A stretch of 64,000 nt of DNA from Diadophis punctatus similis (lineage: Eukaryota; Chordata; Lepidosauria; Squamata; Dipsadidae). Positions 12,190-64,000 of the stretch are shown one piece after another. Under the pieces are notes generated by a model. It saw only the letters and a program-made list of their open reading frames with translations. It ran no database searches and was not told where the DNA came from. The stretch is from assembly GCA_023053685.1 (NCBI GenBank), contig JALIGW010000003.1, positions 141,316,008-141,380,007 on the forward strand. The letters are read 5' to 3'. The position numbers were made by a program, and so were the translations under genes. Numbering within the stretch: the first letter of the stretch is position 1; every line of letters starts with the position of its first letter.

Positions 12190-12790
12190 GCCTAGAATAG
12201 AATAACAGAGTTGGAAGGGACCTCATAGGTCATCTAGTACCATACTAGTACCACTCTATAAAGCCTTAGTTAGACTGCACCTAGAGTACTGCATCCAGTT
12301 TTGGTCACCACACTACAAAAAAGACATTGAAACTCTAGAGAAAGTGCAGAGGAGAGCAACCAGGATGATTAGGAAACTATACTGGAAATTATAACATAAA
12401 GCGGTTGCAGGAACTGGGCATGGCCAGTCTAGCGAAGAGAAGGACCAGGGGAGACATGATAGCAGTGTTCCAATATTTGAGGGGCTGCCACAGAGAAGAA
12501 GGGGTCAGGCTGTTTTCCAAGGCATCGGAAGGCCAGACAAGAAATAATGGATGGAAACTGACCAAGGAGAGATTCAACCTGGAAATAAGGAGAAACTTTC
12601 TGACGGTGAGAACACTCGACCAATGGAACTGCTTGCCTTCAGAAGTTGTGGGAGCTTCATCACTGGAGGCTTTCAAGAAGAGATTGGACTGCCATTTGTC
12701 AGAAATGGGGTAGGTTCTCCTACTTGGGCGGGGGTGTGTGTGTGTTGGACTAGATGACCTACAAGGTCCCTTCCAACTCTAATAATCTGT
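12190..12790 (+). repeat. CR1 LINE 3' end, plus orientation
   Basis: Reads LAKRRTRGDMIAVFQYLRGC, then LPSEVVGASSLEAFKKRLDC, the C-terminus of CR1 ORF2, and ends in an (ATCTGT)n tail. A short CR1 tail in the other orientation lies at its left edge. Confidence 0.8.
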
Positions 12791-12802
12791 ATCTGTATCT
12801 GT

Positions 12803-13212
12803 AGTCCAACCCCTGCCCAAGCAGGAGACCCTACCCCATTTCTGAAAAATGGCAGTCCAATCTCTTCTTGAAAGCCTCCAGTGATGAAGCTCCCACAACT
12901 TCTGAAGGCAAGCGGTTCCATTGGTCGAGTGTTCTCACTGTCACAAAATTTCTCCTTATTTCTAGGTTGAATCGCTCCTTGATCAGTTTCCATCCATTGT
13001 TGCTTGTCTGGCCTTCGGGTGCTTTGGAAAATAGGTTGACACCCCCCCCCGCCCCTCTCTCTCTCTGACAGCCCCTCAAATAGTGGAAGACTGCTATCAT
13101 GTCTCCCGTGGTCCTTCTCTTCACTAGACTAGCCCATGCCCAGTTTTTGCTGCCGTTCTTCTTATGTCTGTGGAGATTCTCCAAGCGTCCTTCATATGTT
13201 TTAGCCTCCAAT
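12803..13212 (-). repeat. CR1 LINE 3' end, minus orientation
   Basis: The same ORF2 C-terminus read on the minus strand (LPSEVVGASSLEAFKKRLDC). Tail-to-tail with the copy at 12190-12790 and ending about 125 bases before the ALDH5A1 start codon. Confidence 0.8.
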
Positions 13213-13338
13213 TGCTAAGCAGCGGAGGAGCTCAAAGGGTCGCGGCGCTCCTCGGGGACGCTCATAAGCCCTTGGCGCTCGGTCGCCCTCCCGCCACACG
13301 CTCCACCCTCGTCCCGGGGGGTGGGGGGGGGGAGGACA

Positions 13339-29999
<16,661 letters not shown>

Positions 30000-30874
30000 C
30001 CATTGTTACAACAGTAGCCAAAATAGAACTATAGTTTTGGCCTTTCGTAGTCTTTGTTTAGCAAGTTAATTGGGATTTTTTTTTCCTTTTCATAAAACAA
30101 CTCTGATCAAGTTTACGTGTAGAGATGTCTATACTTGAAATCATGTCAATAGATATAAAATAGTTCTTCATAATTACATTGTGATTACAAATGTTAACAT
30201 TATCTATCTTGGGCCTAATGTGGAAACAAATCGTATGTGCTGTTTACATTTGGAAGAATTTGAAAAACTTTATTTATATTTTTAGAACATATAGGGCAGC
30301 ATCTCTACTCATTTTTTTCCCCCATGTGGAGGGTTATAAAAATGATGGAATCTTAAATATTTGTGGCAAATTTTGAATTTTACTCTTTTTCTAATACCTC
30401 ATTTTTTTAACTAATTGGGTAGAAATCCAATTTTAATAGTTGTTCTTCAGCTGTCATCTGAAATATAGGCGTCCTTGTGGATATATATTCATTTCTAATA
30501 TCCTATTGGTCAATAGGACTAGACTTACTTAAGAGATTTGCAATATGTAGCCGGTGGTTAAGCTTTGCAGTAGCACAGGCAGTAATAATTCCTGCCAAAC
30601 TATAAAGTACACAGTCTTCAGAGACTCTTGATTTGGCAGAAAAATTATAGATTTTATGAGACAAATTATAACAATAAATATTAATATACGTAATAAATTC
30701 ATCAGACCTGCTGGGGACCAATAACTACATAAGTAGTTAGATTTCATTGATATATGTTCATGAGCTCTTTTTTTAATGATCCATGGGACTGCTATAGTAA
30801 ACTTGTCAGTACTCTATGGATGAATCATCTGGTTCCTGCAGAATTAACTTGAGTGGTTTATTATTCTCTTTTGT

Positions 30875-30880
30875 AATAAA
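30875..30880 (+). terminator. ALDH5A1: Candidate ALDH5A1 poly(A) signal (proximal)
   Basis: AATAAA about 880 bases after the stop, in an AT-rich stretch. Other AATAAA hexamers occur at 31318 and 31612. Confidence 0.3.
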
Positions 30881-31611
30881 TAAATTTATTTATTTTTAAA
30901 ATGAAATGGGAAAATTAGGATGGAACTGACCCAGTGCTGCATTAAACTGAATGTGCACTTTATATGTCCAAATTGCATTGAAATGTTGTATTCCTTCTTT
31001 GTTTCATGCTTTTGGGGGAGGCAGTTAAAAGTGCTTCTCCTTGGACCTTAAACCCCTCTGCTGTATAACATCTGCTTCTGAGAGTCAACACTGGGTTTCA
31101 GAAGTCTCCTGAACAGCACAAACTTTCATTATACAGACTGCTTGTTTTAAATCAACTTTCACTACTGGGTATTATTTTTTTCTTAACACTAGAACTAGAA
31201 AAATTCAGATTGCGGCAGTTCCCAAAAGTAACATTTGTAACGTTCTTACTCTTTCCTTAAAAAAGAGTAGAAGCCAAGTATGCTTGATGCATACCTTAGC
31301 AAATAGAACACTTCACAAATAAAATATTGTGCCATTTAGGGATATGGAAGACATTTCAAACTGTTTGATTATAGCACAAATGAATACTGTAATGATCTAT
31401 TATATATTTTAACTTCAAGGAAATGTCTCAAATGTTGGCTCAGTTAGATAATTATCTAATTTTTGCTTTTAAATTTATCATTAAAATGCTGTATATGTTT
31501 ACATTCATATAAGGGAACACTTGAGTTAAGGTTTTTTTTTATTACCTAATCAACTTTTTTCCCTACATTTTTGTTTGCAAGATATGGAGGTTAACAAAGA
31601 ATTGCTAATGT

Positions 31612-31617
31612 AATAAA
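31612..31617 (+). terminator. ALDH5A1: Candidate ALDH5A1 poly(A) signal (distal)
   Basis: AATAAA followed within 60 bases by T/TG-rich sequence, a better downstream-element context than the proximal site. It would give a 3' UTR of about 1.6 kb. Confidence 0.35.
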
Positions 31618-31832
31618 AAGTTGGACATTTACATTTATTGTCAAATTTGATTTTCAATACTATTTCTTCTTTGTTATGTTCTCATAAACCATAGAGAGAG
31701 AGAAATGGGAGGGGGGAACTACACACTTTTATTAGAACAGATGATGATGGTAAAATTGTTTCTGTAAGCCTTCCAGTTACAAAGTTTAGTTGATGCAGTC
31801 TGGAAGTTCCTATAGTTCATCTCGATTTTGAG

Positions 31833-32164
31833 CAGGGGTGAAATCCTCCCGGTTCGCCCGGGCCAGTCCTTCGGCGTATAGCCGATGGAACTGGTGGCGG
31901 TCGCGGCGCGGAGCTTCTCCCGCCCGCTTTCCCGGCCCAGCTGAACACAATCACCGCTTTCCCGGCCCGGCTGAACACAATCATTCGGGTTATTTTTCCC
32001 TCTGTGCATGCGCGCACATGCACAGAGGGAAAAATAAACCGAATGGCGGCGTTCAGCCGGGCCGGGAAAGCGGGCGGGAGAAGCTCCGCGCCGCGACCGC
32101 CGCCAGTTCCATCGGCTATACGCCGAAGGACTGGCCCGGGCGAACCGGGAGGATTTCACCCCTG
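31833..32164. mobile_element. hAT foldback element, 332 bp, near-perfect palindrome
   Basis: Perfect ATTTTGAG duplications (31825-31832, 32165-32172). Both strands encode the same MKSSRFARASPSAYSRWNW peptide at their ends because the two halves are complementary; centre near 32008 at TGCATGCGCGCACATGCA. Confidence 0.92.
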
Positions 32165-32412
32165 ATTTTGAGAAAATATAACATCTGTGATCACTTAATG
32201 TGAAGAATAGCTCGATCTCCTTTTTTTTTTTTTTTTTTGCTTGAGATGTGTGCTTTTATTGGCCAATAGATGCATTTAAGATACTTTTCATCATTATTCA
32301 TATCCAATAAAACAACTGGCATGTAATCTTGTTTATGTACAGAATGTACATGCACACACGTCCACTATTGGCTTGATGTATAATCATCCTATTTATGTAC
32401 TGTATTTTTCAG

Positions 32413-32568
32413 AGTATAAGCTGCTGTGGCCTAGAGTTCTTGCTTCGCAATCAGGGATTGTGAGTTCGATCCTAGGTAGAGGTAGATGTAGGGTCTCCTG
32501 CTTGGCCAGGGGGTTGGACTAGATGACCTGCAAGATCCCTTCCAACTCTGTTAATCTGTAATTCATCT
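32413..32568 (+). mobile_element. tRNA-headed SINE with CR1-like tail
   Basis: GCTGTGGCCTAGAGTTCTTG and GAGTTCGATCC (A- and B-box-like), followed by GGTTGGACTAGATGACCTGC, the CR1 tail seen at 12740. In the 3' region between ALDH5A1 and KIAA0319. Confidence 0.6.
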
Positions 32569-33229
32569 TATTTTGCACTATTACTGCTAATCAGTATTTG
32601 TATGTTTTATTTAGCAACTATTTTACTTTCTTAAACTCAGGCAAGGCAAGGCCAGTTCTCATCCTGTCATAAATCTAAACACGATTTATGTTTAACAGCA
32701 CAATATTCTCAAAGCAGAGTTTAGCAGATATATAACTTGATACCTATTCATCCCCGCACTCATCCCCTCTCATTTATTTAGCAAAGAAAAGTTAAGAGAA
32801 ATGTTTTGTCTACATGTCAGTTTTAATAACTCTGATAAATTTCCGTTATTGACAGAAGTGGCTTCCTATACAGACAAAGTCATTCTGTTCTAATATAAAA
32901 TAATATAATATAATATAATATAAAACTAATATAATGAAGTTTTCCTCTATGATCTTGTAACATAATAGCCTTGGCTAAGATTTTAATTGTAAACTTCTAG
33001 ATGTCCATGAGACATATGTAAATGCCATCTCTACTAAACAGGCTTGAAAAACGCTGGCAAGTTAAAAGCTACTGCTTGAAAAACAGAGAAAAATTTCCAT
33101 GGTATTCCTCCTCCTGCCACGCTGGAAATTTATGAGTCTGTCTTCCCATTTTGGACTTTAGGAAAATAGAGACCTGTCCAGTCTTCAGTGCACTAAAGTA
33201 CCATTTTCCTAACAAAGTAGTGCATCCAT

Positions 33230-58384
<25,155 letters not shown>

Positions 58385-58464
58385 CTGAAAAATAGATTTT
58401 GATATAAGTAAAGCCTAAATTTTAGGGGGGGGGGATTTATCATTTCTTATTTACATTTTATATA

Positions 58465-58571
58465 CTGTGTTTCTCCAAAAATAAAACCAGGTCTTATATT
58501 AATTTTTACTCCAAAAGACGCATTAGGGCTTATTTTCCGGTTGGGTCTTATTTTCGGGGAAACACAGTAGT
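58465..58571. mobile_element. Palindromic MITE, CTGTGTTTCTCC ends
   Basis: CTGTGTTTCTCCAAAAATAA and ATTTTCGGGGAAACACAG are inverted, with TA flanks. Confidence 0.75.
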
Positions 58572-60894
58572 ATAATTTAACTCAGTCAATGTCCCTTTAA
58601 AATTTTCGTGGCTCTTTTTACACTTATTGCTATTTGAAATATTTACATGATTAACTATTTGCAGCTGACAAGGTTATGGCAGCCTCAGACAGAAAGTGTT
58701 CATAGTTTAGATCTTTTTCAATGGTTCTGTCATTATTTCCTTCCCTTTCTCTTTCACCTTTGGAAATATAAGAGTTAGGCAATGTGGAGAGAGACCAAAA
58801 CCAATTCAAGAGAGTTATACAATAAAACCAGAAGAGCACTCAGCTCTGGCTTAGCAAATTACACTTATCTCTAATTAAAACCCAAAGAACAGAAATTCAA
58901 CTCCCTCTGTTGTTGTTTTTATAAATCAAATTTCATATATATTTTTAAGTTGCCACAGAAATCTAGAGTAGGACCGTTAGCTAAATTCAATAACAAAGCC
59001 GCTTGCTGAGTCATCAAAAAAAAAAGATTATCTTGTTTGTTGGGCAGCAGCCATTTTCTCCATGGGAAACCTGCATGCTACTTCTGAGCAAGGAGTATTC
59101 TATTCAGGGGTGCTTCTGTGACAAATGCCTACTCTTTTTTTTTAATGTTTTTTTATTTTTTCTCCACAGTTTCCATATATACATTAACACATATACCTTA
59201 AAAGCGTATCAATAATATACATACTTTTACAGTTTTATCCAATCAATCAAAATTCGATATCCAATTTTTGCACCTAATCTTGCTGTTATTGATCAGTCTG
59301 TTTTTCTTCTTTTCTTTACACTCCCCTCTCTCTATCTCCACCTCCTCTATCTACCTTCTTACTCCTTCTCTCCCCCTTCCTACTTCCCTCCCCTCCTTCT
59401 CTTCTCCCCTCTCTTTCTACTTCCTCTTTCTCCTTCTAAACCTTTCCCTGAGTGATTCTAGTTCTAATACTTATTATATTAACAGACTGATACCATGTTC
59501 CCATACATCTTTAAATTGTTGGTGTCACTTTTAAACTCATTATTTTTTATATCATATCTATGCTAATAACTCTTTATTCTAGGTATATATTATGAATCTA
59601 ATGCTGCCTCTTACAAATGCCTACTCAAGGACCTGCAGTATCTCTGTTATTATTATTTTAAAATATCCACTGTTATTTACAAATGTCTAGGCCACATGGA
59701 GGCAGAAAGTGGGAAGTCAGAATGGGAAGATGGAAAGGTTTGATTAAGCACCACCTCTCCTAACCGCTTTGCCAGCTTCTATGCACAGTGGGCAATTTTA
59801 ACTAAGTACATCCTTACTTTTCTCATACAATTTCAGAAGGAATTAACCTGCGTTACCTTAACAACAGGAATAGTAGGAGTGAGGGCTTACCTATTAAAAC
59901 CACCAAGAGTAAACAGAAGATTCTCAGACCTAGCAGAAGAAACATCCTTTCGTAAGGTGGAAGTATCAAATCCTGGTCAGATTGCAGGATGGAAGTTCTA
60001 CAATCTTATCACAAGCTTTATCTTACACAGCCTGATTTCAAGAGGGGGAATCTGCAGTGCTGGCAAAAAAAAAGAGTTAAAAGAAAGCCATGGATATTAG
60101 TTGAAAAGTTAAACAACAAGAAGATAGAAGTATATTTATTACCCTCTGGCTACAGAAGTTGGGACAATTGTAGCTGCAGACAGTAAAAAAAATGAGGAAA
60201 GATAAAAGGACAAGATAATAATTTGAGCCTGTCTTTCTATAAAACCGTAGAAGAGTTCTACAGGTGACAACCTTTCACAAGCAATAATATACTATTAATA
60301 CTAATTTAAAAAATATGAATATCTCTTGACTGTAGCTCTTTCACAATCTGCACCCAATATAATATATGTTGTGATTTATCCATCATTTGCTCAAAATAAT
60401 TTTAATCAGGTAAATAATCCTCAAGGGCATTCTCCAAAGACCATGATACCTATATTAAATGAATTTTAGTGCTTGTAACTTCCTCCTTTTAACAGTTGCA
60501 AGAGAAACTTCCTCTGATGCCCAAGCAGAGAAGCAATGATTTGTTTAAAAAAAAAAGGCAACTTTTAAAACTTTGCAGCTAGCTTTTAGCCCTTCTCTCC
60601 CTTGTCCCTTCCCTTTCAGCAGCTTATCCTAGATGACTTGCTTTTCCTGAAATCCATGAAGTGATAGCAGGTGAGAAATGTGAGTGAGATTCCCTCTGGT
60701 TCTGTGCGTCATATCTTTGGAGACAGAGATCTAAATATAAAACTAGGCTGCACGATTAACCATTTTTCTATAAACTAGGACTGGCAAACCAGGATCAAAA
60801 CAATCTAGATGTTAAAGCTTCCTCAATCACCATTTTCCTATTTTTAAATGTCTTGAATGTTAGAGCTTAATATCTTTAAATTTTGCTCTGGGAT
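58572..60894. other. Upstream of the first visible KIAA0319 exon; nothing coding found
   Basis: Contains a pyrimidine-rich stretch (59270-59460) and long A/T-rich sequence. No signal-peptide exon ending in phase 1 was seen on the minus strand. Confidence 0.45.
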
Positions 60895-61110
60895 TTACCA
60901 TGCAGTAATATTTTTATAGCAGCTTACAGTAAAAACTACCAACTCTGGCTCAGATAGAATCAATACTACTCCTGTCCCAAATGTTATCAAACCGAAAGAG
61001 AATATTTGTAGCTCAGGGTTGAACTGTGGGGTCCTTGATACTTTCTGTGCTTGGTTGCTTTCTTGCTGACGTTCCATTACCAAACCAGGTAACACCATCA
61101 GTGCTAGAAG
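60895..61110 (-). repeat. CR1/L3-like fragment
   Basis: Opposite-strand match to 50700-50860: GGTGTTACCTGGTTTGGTAA then AGCAACCAAGCACAG. Its 67-codon ORF is repeat-derived. Confidence 0.65.
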
Positions 61111-61144
61111 GGAGTGGGCTTTGTTCTCATATTATATACTAATG

Positions 61145-61300
61145 CCGTGATGGTGAACTTATGGCACGCATGCCGGAAGTGGCACGCACAGCCATCTCTC
61201 CGGGCACACGAGCCATCGCCCGTTGCTCTTCTGGGTTCTGGTGCACCGGCCAGCTGGTCTTCATGCTAGCCTTCATGCAATTGGTTAAATAGCTCATTAT
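61145..61300. mobile_element. hAT element of the TGGCGAACC family, truncated
   Basis: CCGTGATGGTGAACTTATGG, then GGCACGCATGCC as in 26243; no right end. Confidence 0.6.
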
Positions 61301-61427
61301 GCATTGGCTGAAATAATGCTACCTCTACAGTTCAGTCACTTCCTTATTCAGGCTAAGCCCCTTAAACTCAAGTAGACAAAGATGTATCATTAGTGTCATG
61401 ATTAAACATAAATGCACAGTATATACC

Positions 61428-61976
61428 AGTGTTGGCGAACCTTTTTGGCACCATGTGTGTGTGTGCGCCTGCCGGAAACCGGAAGAGCAGCTGCCTGGTG
61501 CGCATGCACGCACCGGGCAGCTGCTCTTTTGGTTTCCAGCACGTGCATGCGCACCAGCCACCTGGTCTTCCAGTTTCTGGCACACATGCGTGCATGAATA
61601 TCAGCTGGCTGGAGTGCATGCGCATGCCAGAAACCAGAAGAGCAGCCACCCAGTGCACATGCATGTGCCGGAAAGATGATTTTCCAGTTTCCAGCATGCG
61701 CATTCCAGCTAGTCTTCACGCATGCATGTGTACCAGAAACCAGAAGACCAGGTGGTTTGCGTGCATGCGCGTGCCAGAAACCAGAAGAGCAGCCCCCCCA
61801 GCACGCACTTGCGCGCCGGGCAGCTAATCTTCCAGTTTCCGGTACTCCCGCATGCGTGAAGATCAGCTGGCCAGCGTGCCAGAACCTGGAAGAGCAACGG
61901 GCGATGGCTCACGTGCCCGGAAAGATGGATGTGCATACCACTTCTGGCAGCAGTGCAATTGGTTCGCCATCACGGG
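61428..61976. mobile_element. hAT element of the TGGCGAACC family with tandem interior
   Basis: CAGTGTTGGCGAACC to GGTTCGCCATCACGG. Interior repeats a ~45-base unit built on CCAGAAACCAGAAGAGCAGC in both orientations. Confidence 0.75.
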
Positions 61977-62126
61977 TAACTTAACACACTTAAAAATAGT
62001 AGAAACATCTCATCCATAACTCTAAACAATACAAATGGAACTCTTGCCAAGTGAATTGACCCTTTTTATTATTGCAGGAATGGAAAACCTCCATTGAGAT
62101 AAATGGGGAAAACCTTCTGAGTAGAG

Positions 62127-62396
62127 CAGTGGTTCTCAACCTTCCTAATGCCACGACCTGCGCCTCACCCCCACCCCCCTGCCATGACCCCCCCTGCCGC
62201 CGCACCCGCCGCTGCAACCCCCTCCCCGCCGCCACCATTTGGGTTCTTTTACCCTCTGCGCATGCGCAAAGTGTCCTGCGCATGTGCAGAGGGTAAAAGA
62301 ACCCAAATGGCGGCCTCTGGGCGAAATCTCCCGACCCCTGTGAAAGGGTCGTTCAACGCCCTAAGGGGTCACGACCCCCCAGGTTGAGAACCGCTG
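62127..62396. mobile_element. hAT element, CAGTGGTTCTCAACC family, 270 bp
   Basis: Flanks GAGTAGAG / GTGTAGAG (7 of 8). TGCGCATGCGCA at 62257. Same family as 17973. Confidence 0.85.
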
Positions 62397-62929
62397 GTGT
62401 AGAGAAACTCCAGATTACCCTGGCACCACTCCTTAACAGGTTACAGTCCTGATTAGGTTTTAATACATTCTTTGCCTAGCGATATAGCATTAGTTTGGAT
62501 GAAACATGCTTTGAGGTAAGGAAGAGAACTGAAATCAAAAATATTCTATCTAGAATATGCAGCAAAGACTGCAACTGTCTCTTCTTAAGAAAGTTATACT
62601 GTTGTAATGTACTTTTTTCCTCCTCATTGCACAACAGTTATATAAAGTGCAGCACTAAATGTTTTCAAGAAACGATTATATGAAAATGGACTGAGGTCTG
62701 TCGGCAATGTTTGTCACATATCAGAAGCACTTTGACATTGAAAATGCATGTTACTCATGTGAATTTTACTATTCTAATCTCAAAAGCTGGATGCAAAAAG
62801 AGGAAAAACACTACTGAACACTGTATGTGAAAATGAGTGAATGCTATTCTATTCCAATTCCCAAGGAGTAAACACCACTGAACTCAATGCTATTTACTCC
62901 CCCCCCCCATCACACAGATGATTGCACTG

Positions 62930-63762
62930 TTAGATCTTGACAATCAGTTTAAGAGTTGCCAGTTTTTTACACTCTATGTAGCTCTCCAAAATATATATGT
63001 ATACTATATTTGGGTGTATTTCAAGGACCTAGAAGTACTCATCTCAAACGATCTAAGCCCCAGAGCTTACTGTAAGAGCATTGCCAGAAAGGCATTAAGA
63101 ATTGTTAACCTAATTTTGTGAAGCTTCTTCTCCGGTAACATTGTATTGCTAACCATGGCATACAAAACCTTTGCCAGACCAATTCTCAAATACAGTTCGT
63201 CTGCCTGGAATCCACACTGTATATCGGACATTAATACGATTGAGCGGGTCCAGAGGTATTTCACGAGAAGAGTACTCCACTCCTCTACTCACAATAGAAT
63301 CCCTTATGCCACCAGGCTTGAAATTTTAGGCTTGGACAATCTGGAACTGCACTGCCTGCGGATCTAAGCATAGTACACAAAATTGTCTGCTACAATGTCT
63401 TACCTGTCAACGACTTCTTCAGCTTCAACCACAATAATACACAGGCAAACAATCGATACAAACTCAAGGTAAACCGCTCCAAACTCGATTGCAGAAAATA
63501 CGACTTGAGCAACAGAGTGGTCAACGCCTGGAATGCTCTACCCAACTCTATTGTTACATCCTCAGACCCTCACAACTTCACCCTTAAACTGTCTATCATG
63601 GACCTCACCCCATTCCTAAGAGGTCCTGTAAAGGGGGCGTGCATAAGCGCACCAGCGTGCCTACCGTCCCTGTCCTACTGTCCCCATTTATTTGTATTCA
63701 TTGCCTTCGTTCATGGCCATGTTCATATTTATACCCGCTATCTTGTCATGTTTGACAAACCA
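62930..63762 (+). repeat. Non-LTR LINE 3' end (jockey/CR1/L2 group)
   Basis: Reads YKTFARPILKYSSSAWNPHC, then INTIERVQRYFTRRVLHSS and SNRVVNAWNALPNSIV: end of a reverse-transcriptase ORF, broken by stops and frameshifts. Confidence 0.8.
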
Positions 63763-63763
63763 A

Positions 63764-63838
<75 letters not shown>

Positions 63839-63862
63839 ATGAATGAATGAATGAATGAATGA

Positions 63863-63921
<59 letters not shown>

Positions 63922-63922
63922 A
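63763..63922. repeat. (AAAT)n/(GAAT)n microsatellite, LINE tail
   Basis: About 40 units with an internal GAATGAAT block, directly after the LINE end. Confidence 0.95.
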
Positions 63923-64000
63923 ACTCCTTGTGTCAATTTTAAAAGGAGAACACCAATCCCCAATTCTTATTGCATCCATGCATCCCATAAACATTGCAAA

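Noticed and set aside
31719..32203. 146- and 121-codon ORFs with identical N-termini on opposite strands
   Set aside because: Palindrome arms of a hAT foldback element, not a duplicated gene.
60895..61098. Candidate signal-peptide exon for KIAA0319 (MVLPGLV...)
   Set aside because: Same sequence occurs at 50700-50860 as a CR1/L3-like repeat; no hydrophobic leader and no phase-1 donor.
63688..63994. Leu-Phe-Ile-Tyr repeat ORFs
   Set aside because: Translation of the AAAT microsatellite.

Overview
The window is vertebrate nuclear DNA from a squamate reptile, probably an advanced snake. Three orthologous genes with ordinary GT-AG exons lie in a TE-rich background typical of squamates: Sauria-type tRNA SINEs, a Bov-B LINE tail, CR1/L2-like LINE tails (one ending in an AATAG-type microsatellite), and many short hAT elements, many with intact or near-intact 8-bp target duplications. 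The snake assignment is an inference from repeats; the gene calls rest on protein-level recognition and frame arithmetic.

Layout. (1) 1216-7870, minus strand: the first seven coding exons of GPLD1 (GPI-specific phospholipase D), from signal peptide through most of the zinc-dependent phospholipase domain; the rest of the gene lies off the left edge. (2) 7871-13200: intergenic, with a 747-bp hAT derivative that still encodes a BED zinc finger and a tail-to-tail pair of CR1 copies directly upstream of a CpG island. (3) 13339-29999, plus strand: a complete ten-exon ALDH5A1 (mitochondrial succinate-semialdehyde dehydrogenase), 533 residues, all catalytic residues present. (4) 30000-33229: convergent 3' region containing a foldback hAT element and candidate poly(A) signals. 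(5) 33230-58384, minus strand: eighteen exons of KIAA0319 (PKD-repeat single-pass membrane protein), from the MANEC-type cysteine domain to the stop codon; the signal-peptide exon was not found. (6) 58385-64000: repeats and LINE fragments only.

The order and orientation GPLD1(-), ALDH5A1(+), KIAA0319(-) match the human 6p22 block, so this is conserved synteny. The genes do not form a pathway: GPLD1 is a secreted GPI-anchor hydrolase, ALDH5A1 completes GABA degradation in mitochondria, and KIAA0319 is a neuronal surface protein.

No wholly new system is evident. The most interesting points are: a PKD-like relic exon in a KIAA0319 intron split by a hAT insertion with perfect target duplication; a frame-neutral gap where the exon for the start of the first KIAA0319 PKD domain should be; a ~650-bp telomere-like array in a KIAA0319 intron; dispersal of NRF1-consensus palindromes by several hAT families; and TE or microsatellite sequence placed within tens of bases of several splice sites.
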